A stretch of 64,000 bases of DNA, from contig NZ_CP109132.1 of the NCBI RefSeq assembly GCF_035918015.1, positions 620,001 to 684,000 on the forward strand. Direction: 5' to 3'. A program made the position numbers and the translations under genes. Below, in pieces: positions 54,030 to 62,744 of the stretch; positions within the stretch are counted from its first letter, which is position 1; every line of letters begins with the position of its first letter. The notes below the pieces were generated by a model. The model saw only the letters and a program-made list of their open reading frames with translations. It was not told the origin of the DNA and made no database searches. This stretch comes from Streptomyces sp. NBC_01754 (GTDB taxonomy: Bacteria; Actinomycetota; Actinomycetes; Streptomycetales; Streptomycetaceae).

Positions 54030-54778
54030 AGGCGCTTTCCGTTCACTTCCGCGGCGGGTGTGTCCCAGACGCCGGCGATGGCCTCGGCCAGCTCCTTGAC
54101 GTCCGTGAAGCCCGCGAACTTCGCATTCGGGCGCTCGGCGCGCATCGCGTCGTGCACCAGTGCCTTGACCACCAGGATCGCAGCCGCCGCTGTCGGGCCC
54201 GCATCGCCCCCCGCCTTACGGAAGGCGTCGCCGAGGGCGAGCGTCCACGCCTCGGCGGCCGCCTTGGACGCCGCGTAGGCGGCGTTGCCGGCGGTGGGGC
54301 GACTCGCCCCGGCGGCGCTGATCAGCACGTAACGGCCGCGGTCGCTGCGCTGGAGCACGTCCTGGAAGGCGAGTGAGGTGGACTGCACGGTGCGGATCAG
54401 CAGCTTCTCCAGGAAGTCCCAGTCGGCCAGGCTGCTCTCCGTCAGCCCCGCGCCGCCGCGCCAGCCGCCGACGAGATGGACCAGCCCGTCGATCCGGCCG
54501 AACTCCGCCTCGGTCCGGTCGGCCCACGCACGGGCCGCGCCCGCGTCCGACAGATCGACGGTCTCGCCGGTGACGGTCGCGCCGCCGTGCGCGTAGCGCG
54601 CCGCGTCCACCGCCTCCGCGAGCCGCTCGGGGTGCGCGTCGCAGGCGACCACGGTCGCGCCCCTCTCGGCCAGCCTCAGCAGGGTGGCCCGGCCGGCCGC
54701 CCCGGCCGCTCCGGCGACGGCGACCACCGCGCCTTCGAGCACACCGTTGCCCTCACCGCTGATTGCTGTCGCGTTCAT
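54008..54778 (-). CDS. Short-chain dehydrogenase/reductase
   Basis: A 256-aa SDR. The NAD(P) motif VAGAAGAAGRA is at residues 21-31, catalytic Ser154 in YVLISAAG and the pair Tyr168 and Lys172 in AAYAASKAA. A short Gly-rich start is atypical but the fold is intact. ATG 54778 follows AAGGAGG. The stop overlaps the threonine aldolase start; DUF6421 precedes it by 26 bp. Substrate unknown. Confidence 0.9.
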   Translation of the reverse strand: MNATAISGEGNGVLEGAVVAVAGAAGAAGRATLLRLAERGATVVACDAHPERLAEAVDAARYAHGGATVTGETVDLSDAGAARAWADRTEAEFGRIDGLVHLVGGWRGGAGLTESSLADWDFLEKLLIRTVQSTSLAFQDVLQRSDRGRYVLISAAGASRPTAGNAAYAASKAAAEAWTLALGDAFRKAGGDAGPTAAAAILVVKALVHDAMRAERPNAKFAGFTDVKELAEAIAGVWDTPAAEVNGKRLWLTPQP

Positions 54779-54804
54779 GGCCACCGCCTCCTTGGAACCT
54801 GCGC

Positions 54805-56202
54805 TCACGCCGCCGCCCGCCCGTTCTCCGCCGCGGTGATGCCCCTGGTCGAGGCGATCACGTGCTTCAGCTTCTTGGCGAGCGCCTCATAGAACATGCT
54901 CAGGGGAAACTCGTCCGGAAGCACGTCGTCGACGAGCTTACGCGGGGGAAGGGTGACGTCCAGGGCGTCCGGGCCCTTGGCCCACCGCGATCCGGGGTGC
55001 GGCGAGAGATAGCTCGCGACCAGGTCGTAGGCGGCGAACCAGTGCACCAGTTTGGGGCGGTCGATGCCGTCGCGGTAAAGCTTCTCGATCTCCGCGCAGA
55101 GCTGGTTGGTGACCTCAGGGGCACGGGCCCAGTCGATCTTCAGCGTGTTGTCGGTCCAGCGGACCACGTCGTGCCGGTGGAGGTAGGCGAAGAGCAGCTG
55201 TCCGCCGAGACCGTCGTAGTTGCGGACCCGCTCGCCGGTGACCGGGAAGCGGAACATCCGGTCGAACAGCACGGCGTACTGGACGTCGCGGCCCTGGGGG
55301 ACGCCGTCGGCCTCCAGCTTCACGGCCTCCTTGAACGCCGTGAGGTCGCAGCGCAGCTCCTCCAGGCCGTACATCCAGAACGGCTGGCGCTGCTTGATCA
55401 TGAAGGGGTCGAAGGGCAGGTCGCCGTGGCTGTGGGTGCGATCGTGGATCATGTCCCAGAGCACGAATGCCTGCTCGCAGCGCTTCTGGTCGCCGACCAT
55501 CTCGCGGATGTCCTCGGGCAGGTCCAGGCCCAGCAGGCCGACGGCGGCCTCGGTCACCCGGCGGAACCGGGCGGCCTCGCGGTCGCAGAAGATGCCGCCC
55601 CAGCTGAACCGCTCGGGGGCCTCGCGCACGGCGATGGTCTCCGGGAAGAGCACCGCGGAGTTGGTGTCGTAGCCGGATGTGAAGTCCTCGAAGGTGATAC
55701 CGCAGAACAGCGGGTTGTCGTATCGCGTCGCCTCCAGCTCGGCCAGCCACCCGGGCCAGACCATGCGCAGCACGACGGCCTCGAGGTTGCGGTCCGGGTT
55801 GCCGTTCTGCGTGTACATCGCGAAGACGACCAGGTGCTGGAGGCCGTCGACGCGGTTCTTCGCAGGCTGGAAGGCGAGCAGCGAGTCGAGGAAGTCCGGT
55901 ACGCCGAAGCCGTCCGCGGCCCAGCGGCGCAGGTCGGAGGCGAGGGCGCGGTGGTAGTCGGCGTCGTGCGGGAGAAGCGGGGACAGCTCCTCGACCGCGG
56001 CGATCACCCGCTCGACGGTGGCGGTGGCCGTATCGGAGGCCGGGGCGCCCTCAGCGGCGAGGTCGATGGATCCGTCCTTGGACTGCCAGGGGCGGATCTC
56101 TTCCACGGCACTCTTCAGCGTCGCCCAGGCCGGGTGGTCGACCACCTTCAGGGAAGGATCTTTTGTGTCAGGCACGGGGGTGTGATCAAGGATTTCCGTC
56201 AT
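54805..56202 (-). CDS. DUF6421 protein, first gene of the SDR-aldolase operon
   Basis: A 465-aa soluble protein of unknown function, well conserved in Streptomyces. Notable parts are FSWGGIFCDREAARFRRVTE, DMIHDRTHSHGDLPFDPFMI, and WFAAYDLVASYLSPHPGSRW. The HDRTHSHGD cluster of His and Asp looks like a metal site. No known catalytic family is recognised. It begins at ATG 56202 after GAAGGAAG. The tight operon with an SDR and threonine aldolase suggests an amino-acid or carbonyl pathway. Confidence 0.85.
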   Translation of the reverse strand: MTEILDHTPVPDTKDPSLKVVDHPAWATLKSAVEEIRPWQSKDGSIDLAAEGAPASDTATATVERVIAAVEELSPLLPHDADYHRALASDLRRWAADGFGVPDFLDSLLAFQPAKNRVDGLQHLVVFAMYTQNGNPDRNLEAVVLRMVWPGWLAELEATRYDNPLFCGITFEDFTSGYDTNSAVLFPETIAVREAPERFSWGGIFCDREAARFRRVTEAAVGLLGLDLPEDIREMVGDQKRCEQAFVLWDMIHDRTHSHGDLPFDPFMIKQRQPFWMYGLEELRCDLTAFKEAVKLEADGVPQGRDVQYAVLFDRMFRFPVTGERVRNYDGLGGQLLFAYLHRHDVVRWTDNTLKIDWARAPEVTNQLCAEIEKLYRDGIDRPKLVHWFAAYDLVASYLSPHPGSRWAKGPDALDVTLPPRKLVDDVLPDEFPLSMFYEALAKKLKHVIASTRGITAAENGRAAA

Positions 56203-56396
56203 GACACTTCCTTCACGGGAGAACCTGGCGTCATTGTCACCGTATCCGTGGCTCACTCGATCAGACAAGTGGAGCCCAGAAGATTATTCGGCTGCATCTC
56301 CACATCACCGTATTTTTTCCTGCTACACATCCCTGGGACAACTTCTTCGTGCGCAGGCGTCGGAGGGGCGCCGTTCTGGGCAGGAGAACTGGTTGT

Positions 56397-56412
56397 CTGG
56401 TCAGCAGACCAG
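56397..56412. promoter_or_regulatory. Inverted repeat CTGGTC-AGCA-GACCAG
   Basis: A dyad with TGGTC/GACCA half-sites, as in DasR elements but with a 4-bp instead of 2-bp centre, 55 bp upstream of the GDPD gene. Regulator uncertain. Confidence 0.35.
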
Positions 56413-56467
56413 GCCGTCCGGGTGGGAACAGCGCCCGGTGAGCCATGACGACGGAAGCAGGGGTGCC

Positions 56468-57151
56468 TTGAGTTTTCTCATCCTCGGTCATCGCGGGGTG
56501 ATGGGCGTCGAACCGGAGAACACGCTGCGGTCGTTCGTACACGCCGAGCGGGCCGGTCTGGACGGCGTGGAACTGGATCTGCATCTGAGCAAGGACGGCG
56601 CGCTCGCGGTGATGCACGACGCGAGGGTGGACCGCACCACGGACGGCAGCGGCCCGATCGCGGAGAAGACCCTCGCGGAACTGCGCACGCTCGACGCCGG
56701 CGGGGGTGAACGGGTCCCGGTCTTCGAGGAGGTCCTCGACGCGGTGGGGTCCCCCGTGCAGGCGGAGATCAAGGACGTGGCGGCGGCACACGCGCTGGCC
56801 GAGGTGATACTCCGGCGCGGCCTGGTCGACCGGGTCGAGGTCTCCTCGTTCCACGACGAGGCGGTCGCCGAGATGGCACGGCTGGTGCCCCGGGTACGCA
56901 CGGTCCTCATCGCCAGCCGCTGGGGCGGGGACGTCGTGGAGCGGGCGAAGGCGGCGGGTGCGGCCACCCTGGCCCTGAACATCCGCCGCCTCACCCTGGA
57001 GGTGGTCGAGGAGGCGCACGCGGAGGGCCTGAAGGTGATCGGCTGGGTGGTGAACACCCAGGACCATGTGCGGCTGGCGCACGCGCTGGGCCTGGACGGC
57101 GCGACGACCGATCACCCGGAGATCGCCCGCGTGGGGCGTCCGGCCGCCTGA
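56468..57151 (+). CDS. Glycerophosphodiester phosphodiesterase (cytosolic)
   Basis: A 227-aa GDPD. Starting at TTG 56468 (GGAAGCAGGGG before), it shows the motifs LGHRGVMGVEPENT, VELDLHLSKDG, VMHDARVDRTTDG, VQAEIKD and the terminal DGATTDHPE. Both catalytic histidines (HRG and MHD) are present. No signal peptide, so it acts inside the cell, releasing glycerol-3-phosphate. A GTG at 56438 would add ten residues. Confidence 0.9.
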   Translation: MSFLILGHRGVMGVEPENTLRSFVHAERAGLDGVELDLHLSKDGALAVMHDARVDRTTDGSGPIAEKTLAELRTLDAGGGERVPVFEEVLDAVGSPVQAEIKDVAAAHALAEVILRRGLVDRVEVSSFHDEAVAEMARLVPRVRTVLIASRWGGDVVERAKAAGAATLALNIRRLTLEVVEEAHAEGLKVIGWVVNTQDHVRLAHALGLDGATTDHPEIARVGRPAA

Positions 57152-57157
57152 TCCCTC

Positions 57158-57179
57158 CCGGGCACCGTCCGGTGCCCGG
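57158..57179. terminator. Bidirectional terminator hairpin
   Basis: Perfect arms CCGGGCACCG and CGGTGCCCGG around TC between the convergent GDPD and GNAT genes. Confidence 0.8.
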
Positions 57180-57200
57180 CCCGCGCCGCGCGTGGACCGG

Positions 57201-57749
57201 CTACAGCTTCTTGACCAGCAGCTCGAAGGCGAGATCGTCGCGCTGCGGGATACCGAAGCGCTCGTCGCCGTACGGGAAGGGGCTCATCTCTCCCGTACGG
57301 CGGTAGCCGCGGCGCTCGTACCAGGCGATCAGCTCGTCGCGGAGCGAGATCACGGTCATGTGCATCTCGCTCACGCCCCAGTCCTCGCGGACCGCGCGCT
57401 CGGCCTCGGCCATCACCGCCTTGCCCAGGCCCCCGCCCTGCCTGCCCGGGTCGACCGCGAACATCCCGAAGTAGGCGGCGCCGCCCCGGTGTTCGAGCTG
57501 GCAGCAGGCGACCGTGACGCCCTCGCGCTCGGCCACCATCAACCGGCCCGAAGGGGTGGCTATCACCTCGCGCACACCGTCCGCGTCCGTCCGCTGTCCC
57601 TCCAGCAGGTGAGCCTCCGTGGTCCATCCGGCACGGCTGGAGTCGCCCCGGTACGCGGACTCGACCAGCCGCACCAGGACCGGCACGTCGTCCTCGGTGG
57701 CGTCGCGGAAGGTGAGCTGCCCCTGCTCGGTGGCCGATGCGGTGTCCAT
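57201..57749 (-). CDS. GNAT-family N-acetyltransferase
   Basis: A 182-aa acetyltransferase. The acetyl-CoA motif is GMFAVDPGRQGGGLGKAVMA (motif A); motif B follows with LIAWYERRGYRRTGE. Family members acetylate amines; the target is unknown. ATG 57749 follows GGAG. Confidence 0.9.
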   Translation of the reverse strand: MDTASATEQGQLTFRDATEDDVPVLVRLVESAYRGDSSRAGWTTEAHLLEGQRTDADGVREVIATPSGRLMVAEREGVTVACCQLEHRGGAAYFGMFAVDPGRQGGGLGKAVMAEAERAVREDWGVSEMHMTVISLRDELIAWYERRGYRRTGEMSPFPYGDERFGIPQRDDLAFELLVKKL

Positions 57750-57938
57750 GATGGCGTTCTCCGGGTGTGTATGCCGACGGTGCCCTGCCGTCCGAGACTA
57801 ACCCGGCACCCGCCGCCGTCCGCAGGTCCTCGCGCTCCCCTCGTACGCCCATCCGTACGCCTGTGCGCCCCGGTAGAACCGGTCCGGGCGGGGCATGCAC
57901 CGGGTGACACCGGCGTCGTTCGCCGTAGGGGGTGCGCT

Positions 57939-58538
57939 GTGCACGGACCGGCACTGTCCGGCTGGTTGCTCATGGTGCTGTGCCTGGTCGCGGGCGGGTA
58001 CTGCCTGCTGCGTACGCGCGCCGTCGCGGAAGAGGAACGCAGGGCCGCCCGTGGGGAGGCGGTCATGGGATTCGGGATGGCCGCCATGGCCCTGCCCGCC
58101 GCGGTCCTCGCTCCGCCGGACTGGACGTGGGCGGTGTACGCGGTGGTCTTCGGCGCCGCCTCGTTGCGGGCGCTCACCGGTGCCCGGAGCGGCGCACACC
58201 ACGTGCACCACCTGGTCGGTTCGCTGGCCATGGTCTACATGGCGGTGACGATGGCCCCCGGGGCCCCCGGGGCCGCCGGAGGCGGACAGGGGGGACACGC
58301 GGCACACGGGGCGGGCGGAGCCGCCGGAGGCATACCCCTGCTGACCGGGGTGCTGCTGGCCTACTACGCGCTCTACGTCCTGCGCTCCGCGGGAGGACTG
58401 ATACCCGTGACCGCCGCCCCGGCGGGCGCCCCGGCCACGGGGGGACCGCACCTCTCCTGGGGGGCGCGGCCCGAGCTGGCACTGGCCTGCCGGCTGACGA
58501 TGGGGATCGCCATGTTCGCCATGCTGCTCACGCTGTGA
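57939..58538 (+). CDS. DUF5134 membrane protein
   Basis: A 199-aa protein with about six hydrophobic helices. The His-rich SGAHHVHHLVGSLAMVYMAV and the flanking MxMAPGAPGAAGG loop are typical of DUF5134. GTG 57939 follows GGGGG. It lies 86 bp before an M56 peptidase gene on the same strand. Function unknown. Confidence 0.82.
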   Translation: MHGPALSGWLLMVLCLVAGGYCLLRTRAVAEEERRAARGEAVMGFGMAAMALPAAVLAPPDWTWAVYAVVFGAASLRALTGARSGAHHVHHLVGSLAMVYMAVTMAPGAPGAAGGGQGGHAAHGAGGAAGGIPLLTGVLLAYYALYVLRSAGGLIPVTAAPAGAPATGGPHLSWGARPELALACRLTMGIAMFAMLLTL

Positions 58539-58624
58539 GACAGCGGGCCCGGCCGGCCGTGTCCTGCGTCACTTGGCGCGCGCGGCCATACCGGTGCGTG
58601 CCGGGTCCTCATAGGCTGACGTCC

Positions 58625-59560
58625 ATGTTGGTCTCCCTCGTGCTGCTGTTGCTCGGTGCGCTGGCCGCCGTCGTGGCGCCGGGTCTGATGGCCCGGGCCC
58701 GCTGGCCGGAGCGGGAGCCGGTGGTGGCGCTGTGGGTGTGGCAGTGCGTGGTGGCGGCGGTGCTGCTGTCCTTCGGTCTCTCCATGACGTTCAGCGCGGC
58801 CGCCGCCTGGCAGGCGGTCCGGGGACACGTCTTCGCGCCCGCCCCGCACGCGGTGGTGGAGGCGTACGCCCTGGGCGCGTACCGACCGTGGTCGGCGGTC
58901 ATCGCGGTGCTGCTGGCGCTCGGCGGGCTGTGGACGGCCGTCATGCTCGTCCGCGAGGTCCGGCAGGCCCGGTCCCGTCGCCGACGGCGGCGCGCGGAAC
59001 TGCTGGTCCGCTCCCCCCTGATGCCGGGCGAGGAGCCGGGCGCCGAGCCCCTGGTGGTGCTGGAGGGCGAGCGTCCGGGCGCCTGGTGGCTGCCCGGGGC
59101 GGCTCCCCAGCTGGTCGTCACCACCGCGGCACTGGCGCGGCTGAAGGGGCGTCAGCTCGACGCGGTACTGGCCCATGAGCAGGGGCACGCGCGGGCCCGT
59201 CACGACTGGCTGCTGCACTGTTCGGCCGCGCTCGCGACGGGTTTCCCGCAGGTGCCGGTGTTCGCCGCGTTCCGCGACGAGATGCACCGGCTCGTGGAAC
59301 TGGCCGCGGACGATGTGGCGTCACGGCGCTTCGGCCGACTCACCATCGCCCTCGCCCTGGTCGAACTCAACGAGGACCGGGGGGTGTTCGGCCCGGGCCC
59401 CGCCCCGGACGCCCAGCTCCCGCTCCGGGTGAACCGGCTGCTCACGCCGGTGGAACGGCTCACGGCGGCCCGACGGCTGCGGCTGACCGCGGCCGCGGCC
59501 ATGGTCCCCGTCGTACCGCTGCTGGTGGCGTTCGTCCCGGCACTGCGCGCTCTGGGTTAG
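58625..59560 (+). CDS. M56-family (BlaR1-like) membrane metallopeptidase
   Basis: A 311-aa membrane protease. It has two or three N-terminal helices, a cytosolic zinc-protease domain with HEQGH at 184-188 and the third ligand region LVELAADDVASRRFG, and a final hydrophobic helix. BlaR1-like proteins cleave a repressor such as BlaI, but none is adjacent; no sensor domain follows the protease. It follows the DUF5134 gene. Confidence 0.88.
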   Translation: MLVSLVLLLLGALAAVVAPGLMARARWPEREPVVALWVWQCVVAAVLLSFGLSMTFSAAAAWQAVRGHVFAPAPHAVVEAYALGAYRPWSAVIAVLLALGGLWTAVMLVREVRQARSRRRRRRAELLVRSPLMPGEEPGAEPLVVLEGERPGAWWLPGAAPQLVVTTAALARLKGRQLDAVLAHEQGHARARHDWLLHCSAALATGFPQVPVFAAFRDEMHRLVELAADDVASRRFGRLTIALALVELNEDRGVFGPGPAPDAQLPLRVNRLLTPVERLTAARRLRLTAAAAMVPVVPLLVAFVPALRALG

Positions 59561-59622
59561 CCGGCCGGGGAGGACCGACCGCCGGGACCGATCCGCCGGG
59601 TGCTCCCTCCCCGTCCTCCTCA

Positions 59623-59641
59623 CGCCGCGCTCCGCGCGGCG
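59623..59641. terminator. Hairpin after the M56 gene
   Basis: CGCCGCGC-TCC-GCGCGGCG, about 60 bp after the M56 stop. Confidence 0.45.
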
Positions 59642-59757
59642 GCGGGGCCGCAGGGGGCCTGACCGGTTCGAAGCGTGAAGGGTTCCGGGAGAAGGTGTGA
59701 GGGATCTCCCGTCCCTGAACGACGCGGAAGCGGGCAGTCCGGCCTTAGCCTGGACAT

Positions 59758-59952
59758 ATGTCCCCGTCCCCGAACACCTCCGTCCCCATGCGCCCCGCCT
59801 CCGTGGTCAACGAGGAGATCCGCGACCTGTGGCGGCGCTCGGGCGGACTGCTGTCCCCGGAGGACGAGAGGGAGTACCAGCGACTGCTGGTGGAGTGGGC
59901 GGCGGCGGCCGGTACGAGCGTGCGGCCGGCCGTCGGGAACGAAGCCGGCTGA
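59758..59952 (+). CDS. Small conserved cytosolic protein
   Basis: A 64-aa protein. The core SVVNEEIRDLWRRSGGLLSP then EDEREYQRLLVEWAAA is a helical pattern conserved in a Streptomyces small-protein family. ATG 59758 is used; ATG 59788 would start directly before the conserved core. Function unknown. Confidence 0.65.
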   Translation: MSPSPNTSVPMRPASVVNEEIRDLWRRSGGLLSPEDEREYQRLLVEWAAAAGTSVRPAVGNEAG

Positions 59953-60422
59953 CGGCTGCCCGGGAGCGGGTGCTGCCCGTTTCGTGTCGATCGGCGCCCG
60001 GTCCATGGTGAGTACCAACGGTTCCGCGGCGGGTACCGCCCGGTCCATGACGGACAGCGACCGGTCCGTGACGGATTCCGATCGTCTCAGGCGAGCGGTC
60101 GGTTCCGGCGATCCCCCGCATCGCCGGAACCAGGGCACATCATGTCCCCGCCCGACTCCCCGGTCAACGAGAATTCCGCAGGTGCCCCGCCCGGCTGGGG
60201 CCGCACGGCGGGGCATCGCGTTCCGGACGGGTGCGCGTGATCGTGTCATGAGGCCCGGCCGTTCTCACGTCATCGACGGGAACCGCGCCGTGCGACAGGG
60301 CTTCCATCGCCCGGGCGGCGGCGATACTGATCGTGACAGTCACCTCGCCACCGAACCAGCTCCGGATGCGGGCCCGGCCGGTGGGGACGTACCTTTGCCG
60401 ATGTCTCCGAGGGGAGCCGTTC
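59953..60422. other. Non-coding gap
   Basis: No convincing gene in these 470 bp. A short imperfect direct repeat (CGGTCCATGACGGA, then CGGTCCGTGACGGA) lies near 60041-60075. The right end supplies the ribosome site AGGGGAG of the next gene. Confidence 0.45.
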
Positions 60423-61028
60423 ATGACCACGGCGAAAGACCTGTTCATCGTCACCATGGACCAGAGGCCGGAGCACTCCGTGGGACAGGGTGACCTGTCG
60501 CTCGCGCTCGCGGGAGCCGAACTGGTCGATTTCGTCCTTGCGGGTGCCATCACCGTGGACGACGACCGCATCGTGCCGGGCGAGCTGCCGGCACCGGACG
60601 ACCGGCTCCTCGGAGAGGCCGCGGCGGGGCTCACCCGCCAACCGCCTTACGAGCGGATCGAGGACTGGCTGTGGCGCCGGGGCCGGGACCTCTCGGCCGC
60701 GTACCAGGCCGCGCTGGAGGAGGACGGCGAGCTGACGCGGAAGCGGAGCGGCCGGTTGTCCTTCGGCCCGGAACACGTGGAACCGGTCGACACCCCCAGC
60801 CGTCGCCGGGCAGCCGGCCGATGGGACGAGAGGGAACCCGTACTGGCCGCCCTCGCCTCGGCCCTGAACATCGACGGCGGACGCTCCGGCGACGAACCGG
60901 GCCTCGATGACGAAGCGGTGACGACCGTGGTGGCGGCCGTCCACGACGCGGTGATGGAACTGGAGGCCGTACGCCAGAGGCGGACCATCGAGAACGCGGC
61001 CTACGCCAATCTCTGGCGCGGGCCGTGA
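60423..61028 (+). CDS. GOLPH3/VPS74-family protein
   Basis: A 201-aa GPP34-family helical protein. Characteristic parts are KDLFIVTMDQRPEHSVGQGD at the start, LSLALAGAELVDFVLAGAIT and a C-terminal helix with AVVAAVHDAVMELEAVRQRR-like composition. Eukaryotic GOLPH3 binds phosphoinositides at the Golgi; the bacterial role is unknown. ATG 60423 follows AGGGGAG. Confidence 0.85.
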   Translation: MTTAKDLFIVTMDQRPEHSVGQGDLSLALAGAELVDFVLAGAITVDDDRIVPGELPAPDDRLLGEAAAGLTRQPPYERIEDWLWRRGRDLSAAYQAALEEDGELTRKRSGRLSFGPEHVEPVDTPSRRRAAGRWDEREPVLAALASALNIDGGRSGDEPGLDDEAVTTVVAAVHDAVMELEAVRQRRTIENAAYANLWRGP

Positions 61029-61059
61029 GGCCGTTTCTCCGCGGAAGGAGGCTTCCTGC

Positions 61060-61371
61060 TCAGCCGCCGTGCCCCAGCGGATAGGTGTGCTCGATGTACC
61101 GCAGACGCACCGCGCCTGCGAGGAGAAGGAGCAGTGGTGGTGCCAGCCACCAGTGGCTGAGATTCCGCCGCCGCACCGGGAACAGAGTGAACAGCGCGGT
61201 GATGACGCTGAGCGTGACCAGCAGCGCCGTCGCGGCCCCGATCGCCGTCAGGGTGTTCTCGTCCCAGGCTCCTTGCGGCTGAATCATCAGTGCGGCGTAG
61301 GCGAGGTAGGCGTTGAGCAGGTTCGCGGGGACGAGGATCACTCCCCAGGGCCCTCGTAACGCGCCGGTCAC
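61060..61371 (-). CDS. Small three-helix membrane protein
   Basis: A 103-aa protein starting at GTG 61371 (GAGGAG nine bases upstream). Hydrophobic helices lie near 9-30, 43-65 and 75-90. It follows the ArsR gene on the same strand with a 99-bp gap and may be under its control. No family recognised. Confidence 0.65.
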   Translation of the reverse strand: MTGALRGPWGVILVPANLLNAYLAYAALMIQPQGAWDENTLTAIGAATALLVTLSVITALFTLFPVRRRNLSHWWLAPPLLLLLAGAVRLRYIEHTYPLGHGG

Positions 61372-61470
61372 TTCCGAGTACTCCTCGCCTGGTTCGGGTT
61401 GTTGTCGAAACCGCGGCCGTGGGCCTGGCCGCGTCGAAGGGCGCCGCGTCCCTGACTCGCCGGACGGGGC

Positions 61471-61815
61471 TCAGTCCTCGCCGAGGCGTTTCGCCTGGAG
61501 TTCGGCCGCGCCCAGCACGCTGTCCAGCAGTCCGGGGAAGAGGGCGTCCAGGTCCCCGGACCGCAGGACGCTCATTTTCGCGGTGCCCCGGTAGACCTGG
61601 CGGATGACCCCGCTCTCCCGCAGGACGCGGAAGTGGTGGGTGGTGGTGGACTTGGACACCGGGAGATCGAAACGGGAGCAGGCCAGTTCGGCCCCCGCGC
61701 CCGCGAGCCGGCGCACGATCCGCAACCGCATCGGGTCGGAGAGCGCGTGGAGCACACCCTCGACACTGATCTTCTCGAGCGGGGGATGCGCGAGGACACG
61801 GGCGTTGGGCGTCAC
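61471..61815 (-). CDS. ArsR-family transcriptional regulator
   Basis: A 114-aa winged-helix repressor. The HTH is GVLHALSDPMRLRIVRRLAG and LPVSKSTTTHHFRVLRESGV; a conserved IRQVYRGTAKMSVLR wing follows. It lacks the CxC metal site of arsenic sensors (single Cys in ELACSRF), so its signal may not be a metal. GTG 61815 follows AAGGGAG. Confidence 0.88.
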   Translation of the reverse strand: MTPNARVLAHPPLEKISVEGVLHALSDPMRLRIVRRLAGAGAELACSRFDLPVSKSTTTHHFRVLRESGVIRQVYRGTAKMSVLRSGDLDALFPGLLDSVLGAAELQAKRLGED

Positions 61816-61843
61816 GGTGGCTCCCTTTCGTCCTGGGCTGCCC

Positions 61844-61863
61844 ATTGTACGAGAGACGTCGTA
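61844..61863 (-). promoter_or_regulatory. ArsR promoter with dyad
   Basis: On the minus strand TACAAT (61844-61849) is a likely -10 box. The dyad TACGA-GAGACG-TCGTA (61848-61863) overlaps its upstream end, so bound ArsR would block RNA polymerase. Confidence 0.45.
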
Positions 61864-61985
61864 GCTCCTGTATGCGAGGCACCGCAGCCCGATCCGCACG
61901 GAAGCGTCACGGCTCCCGCACCGGACTCGTCGCGGTTCCGCCCCCGCCCGGTCCGCCTTCCGCCCCGCCCGGTCCGGGGCCCCGG

Positions 61986-62714
61986 TCACCCGCGGGTGGC
62001 GACCACGAGCCGGGCCCTGGGGCTGCCGTCCGCCCGTCGCCCGAGGTCCTCCAACGGCAGCAGCCGTACCTCGAACCCGGACCGGACCAGATCGTCCATG
62101 ACCCCGGCGAGCGGAAAAGTGCGGTAGTACATGACGAACCTCGGGCGCCACAGGGCGTTGCGCACCCGCATGGCGGCGTCGAACCCGAGCATCGACCAGT
62201 AAGCCCCCGAACCGGCCCCGGGCGGCGCGCCGACCGGGAAGACGAAACGGCCGCCCGGCCGCAGTGAGGCGTGCACCTGGGCGAACAGACCGGGCCGTTC
62301 ACCGGGCAGGAAGTGCCCGAACGCCCCCAGGCTCAGGGCCAGATCGAAGACGGGGCCGAAGGGCAGCGCCCGGGCGTCGGCGCGCACCCAGTCCACCGCG
62401 GGGCCCGCGCCGGTGCCGTCCGAGGCGGCGCGGGCCACGGCGAGCATGCCGGCGCTGAAGTCGACACCGGTGACCCGCCGTCGGCACAGGCCGCGCAGGA
62501 CGCCCACGCCCGCCCCGGTGCCGCAGCAGACGTCCAGCCCCCGGTCGAAGGGGCCGAGCGGCCGGAGCGTGCGGGCGACGGCGTCGAGCACACGGTCCGG
62601 GGTCCGGTAGGGGGTGGCGTCGAACTTCGGGGCGAGCAGGTCGTATCCGCGCATCGTGGAGGAGAGCGCCTGGACGGCCAGTTCGCGGAGGGTGGGTCCC
62701 TGAGGAGTGAACAT
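61986..62714 (-). CDS. Class I SAM-dependent methyltransferase
   Basis: A 242-aa methyltransferase. Motif I is GLDVCCGTGAGVGVLRGL, then VTGVDFSAGMLAVARAA and VRADARALPFG, with LALSLGAFGHFLPGERP as the post-motif region. The CC in motif I is unusual. Substrate not known. It sits between the ArsR and OYE genes on the same strand. Confidence 0.88.
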   Translation of the reverse strand: MFTPQGPTLRELAVQALSSTMRGYDLLAPKFDATPYRTPDRVLDAVARTLRPLGPFDRGLDVCCGTGAGVGVLRGLCRRRVTGVDFSAGMLAVARAASDGTGAGPAVDWVRADARALPFGPVFDLALSLGAFGHFLPGERPGLFAQVHASLRPGGRFVFPVGAPPGAGSGAYWSMLGFDAAMRVRNALWRPRFVMYYRTFPLAGVMDDLVRSGFEVRLLPLEDLGRRADGSPRARLVVATRG

Positions 62715-62744
62715 CGCCGCCCAGCGTACCGACGCGAGGCCGTG

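Noticed and set aside
56201..56467. Longer GDPD starting at ATG 56201
   Set aside because: The added residues overlap the DUF6421 promoter region, are not hydrophobic enough for a signal peptide and do not match the family.
59953..60422. Possible gene in the gap before the GOLPH3 gene
   Set aside because: Open frames on both strands are repetitive Arg/Asp/Ser products of a short DNA repeat.
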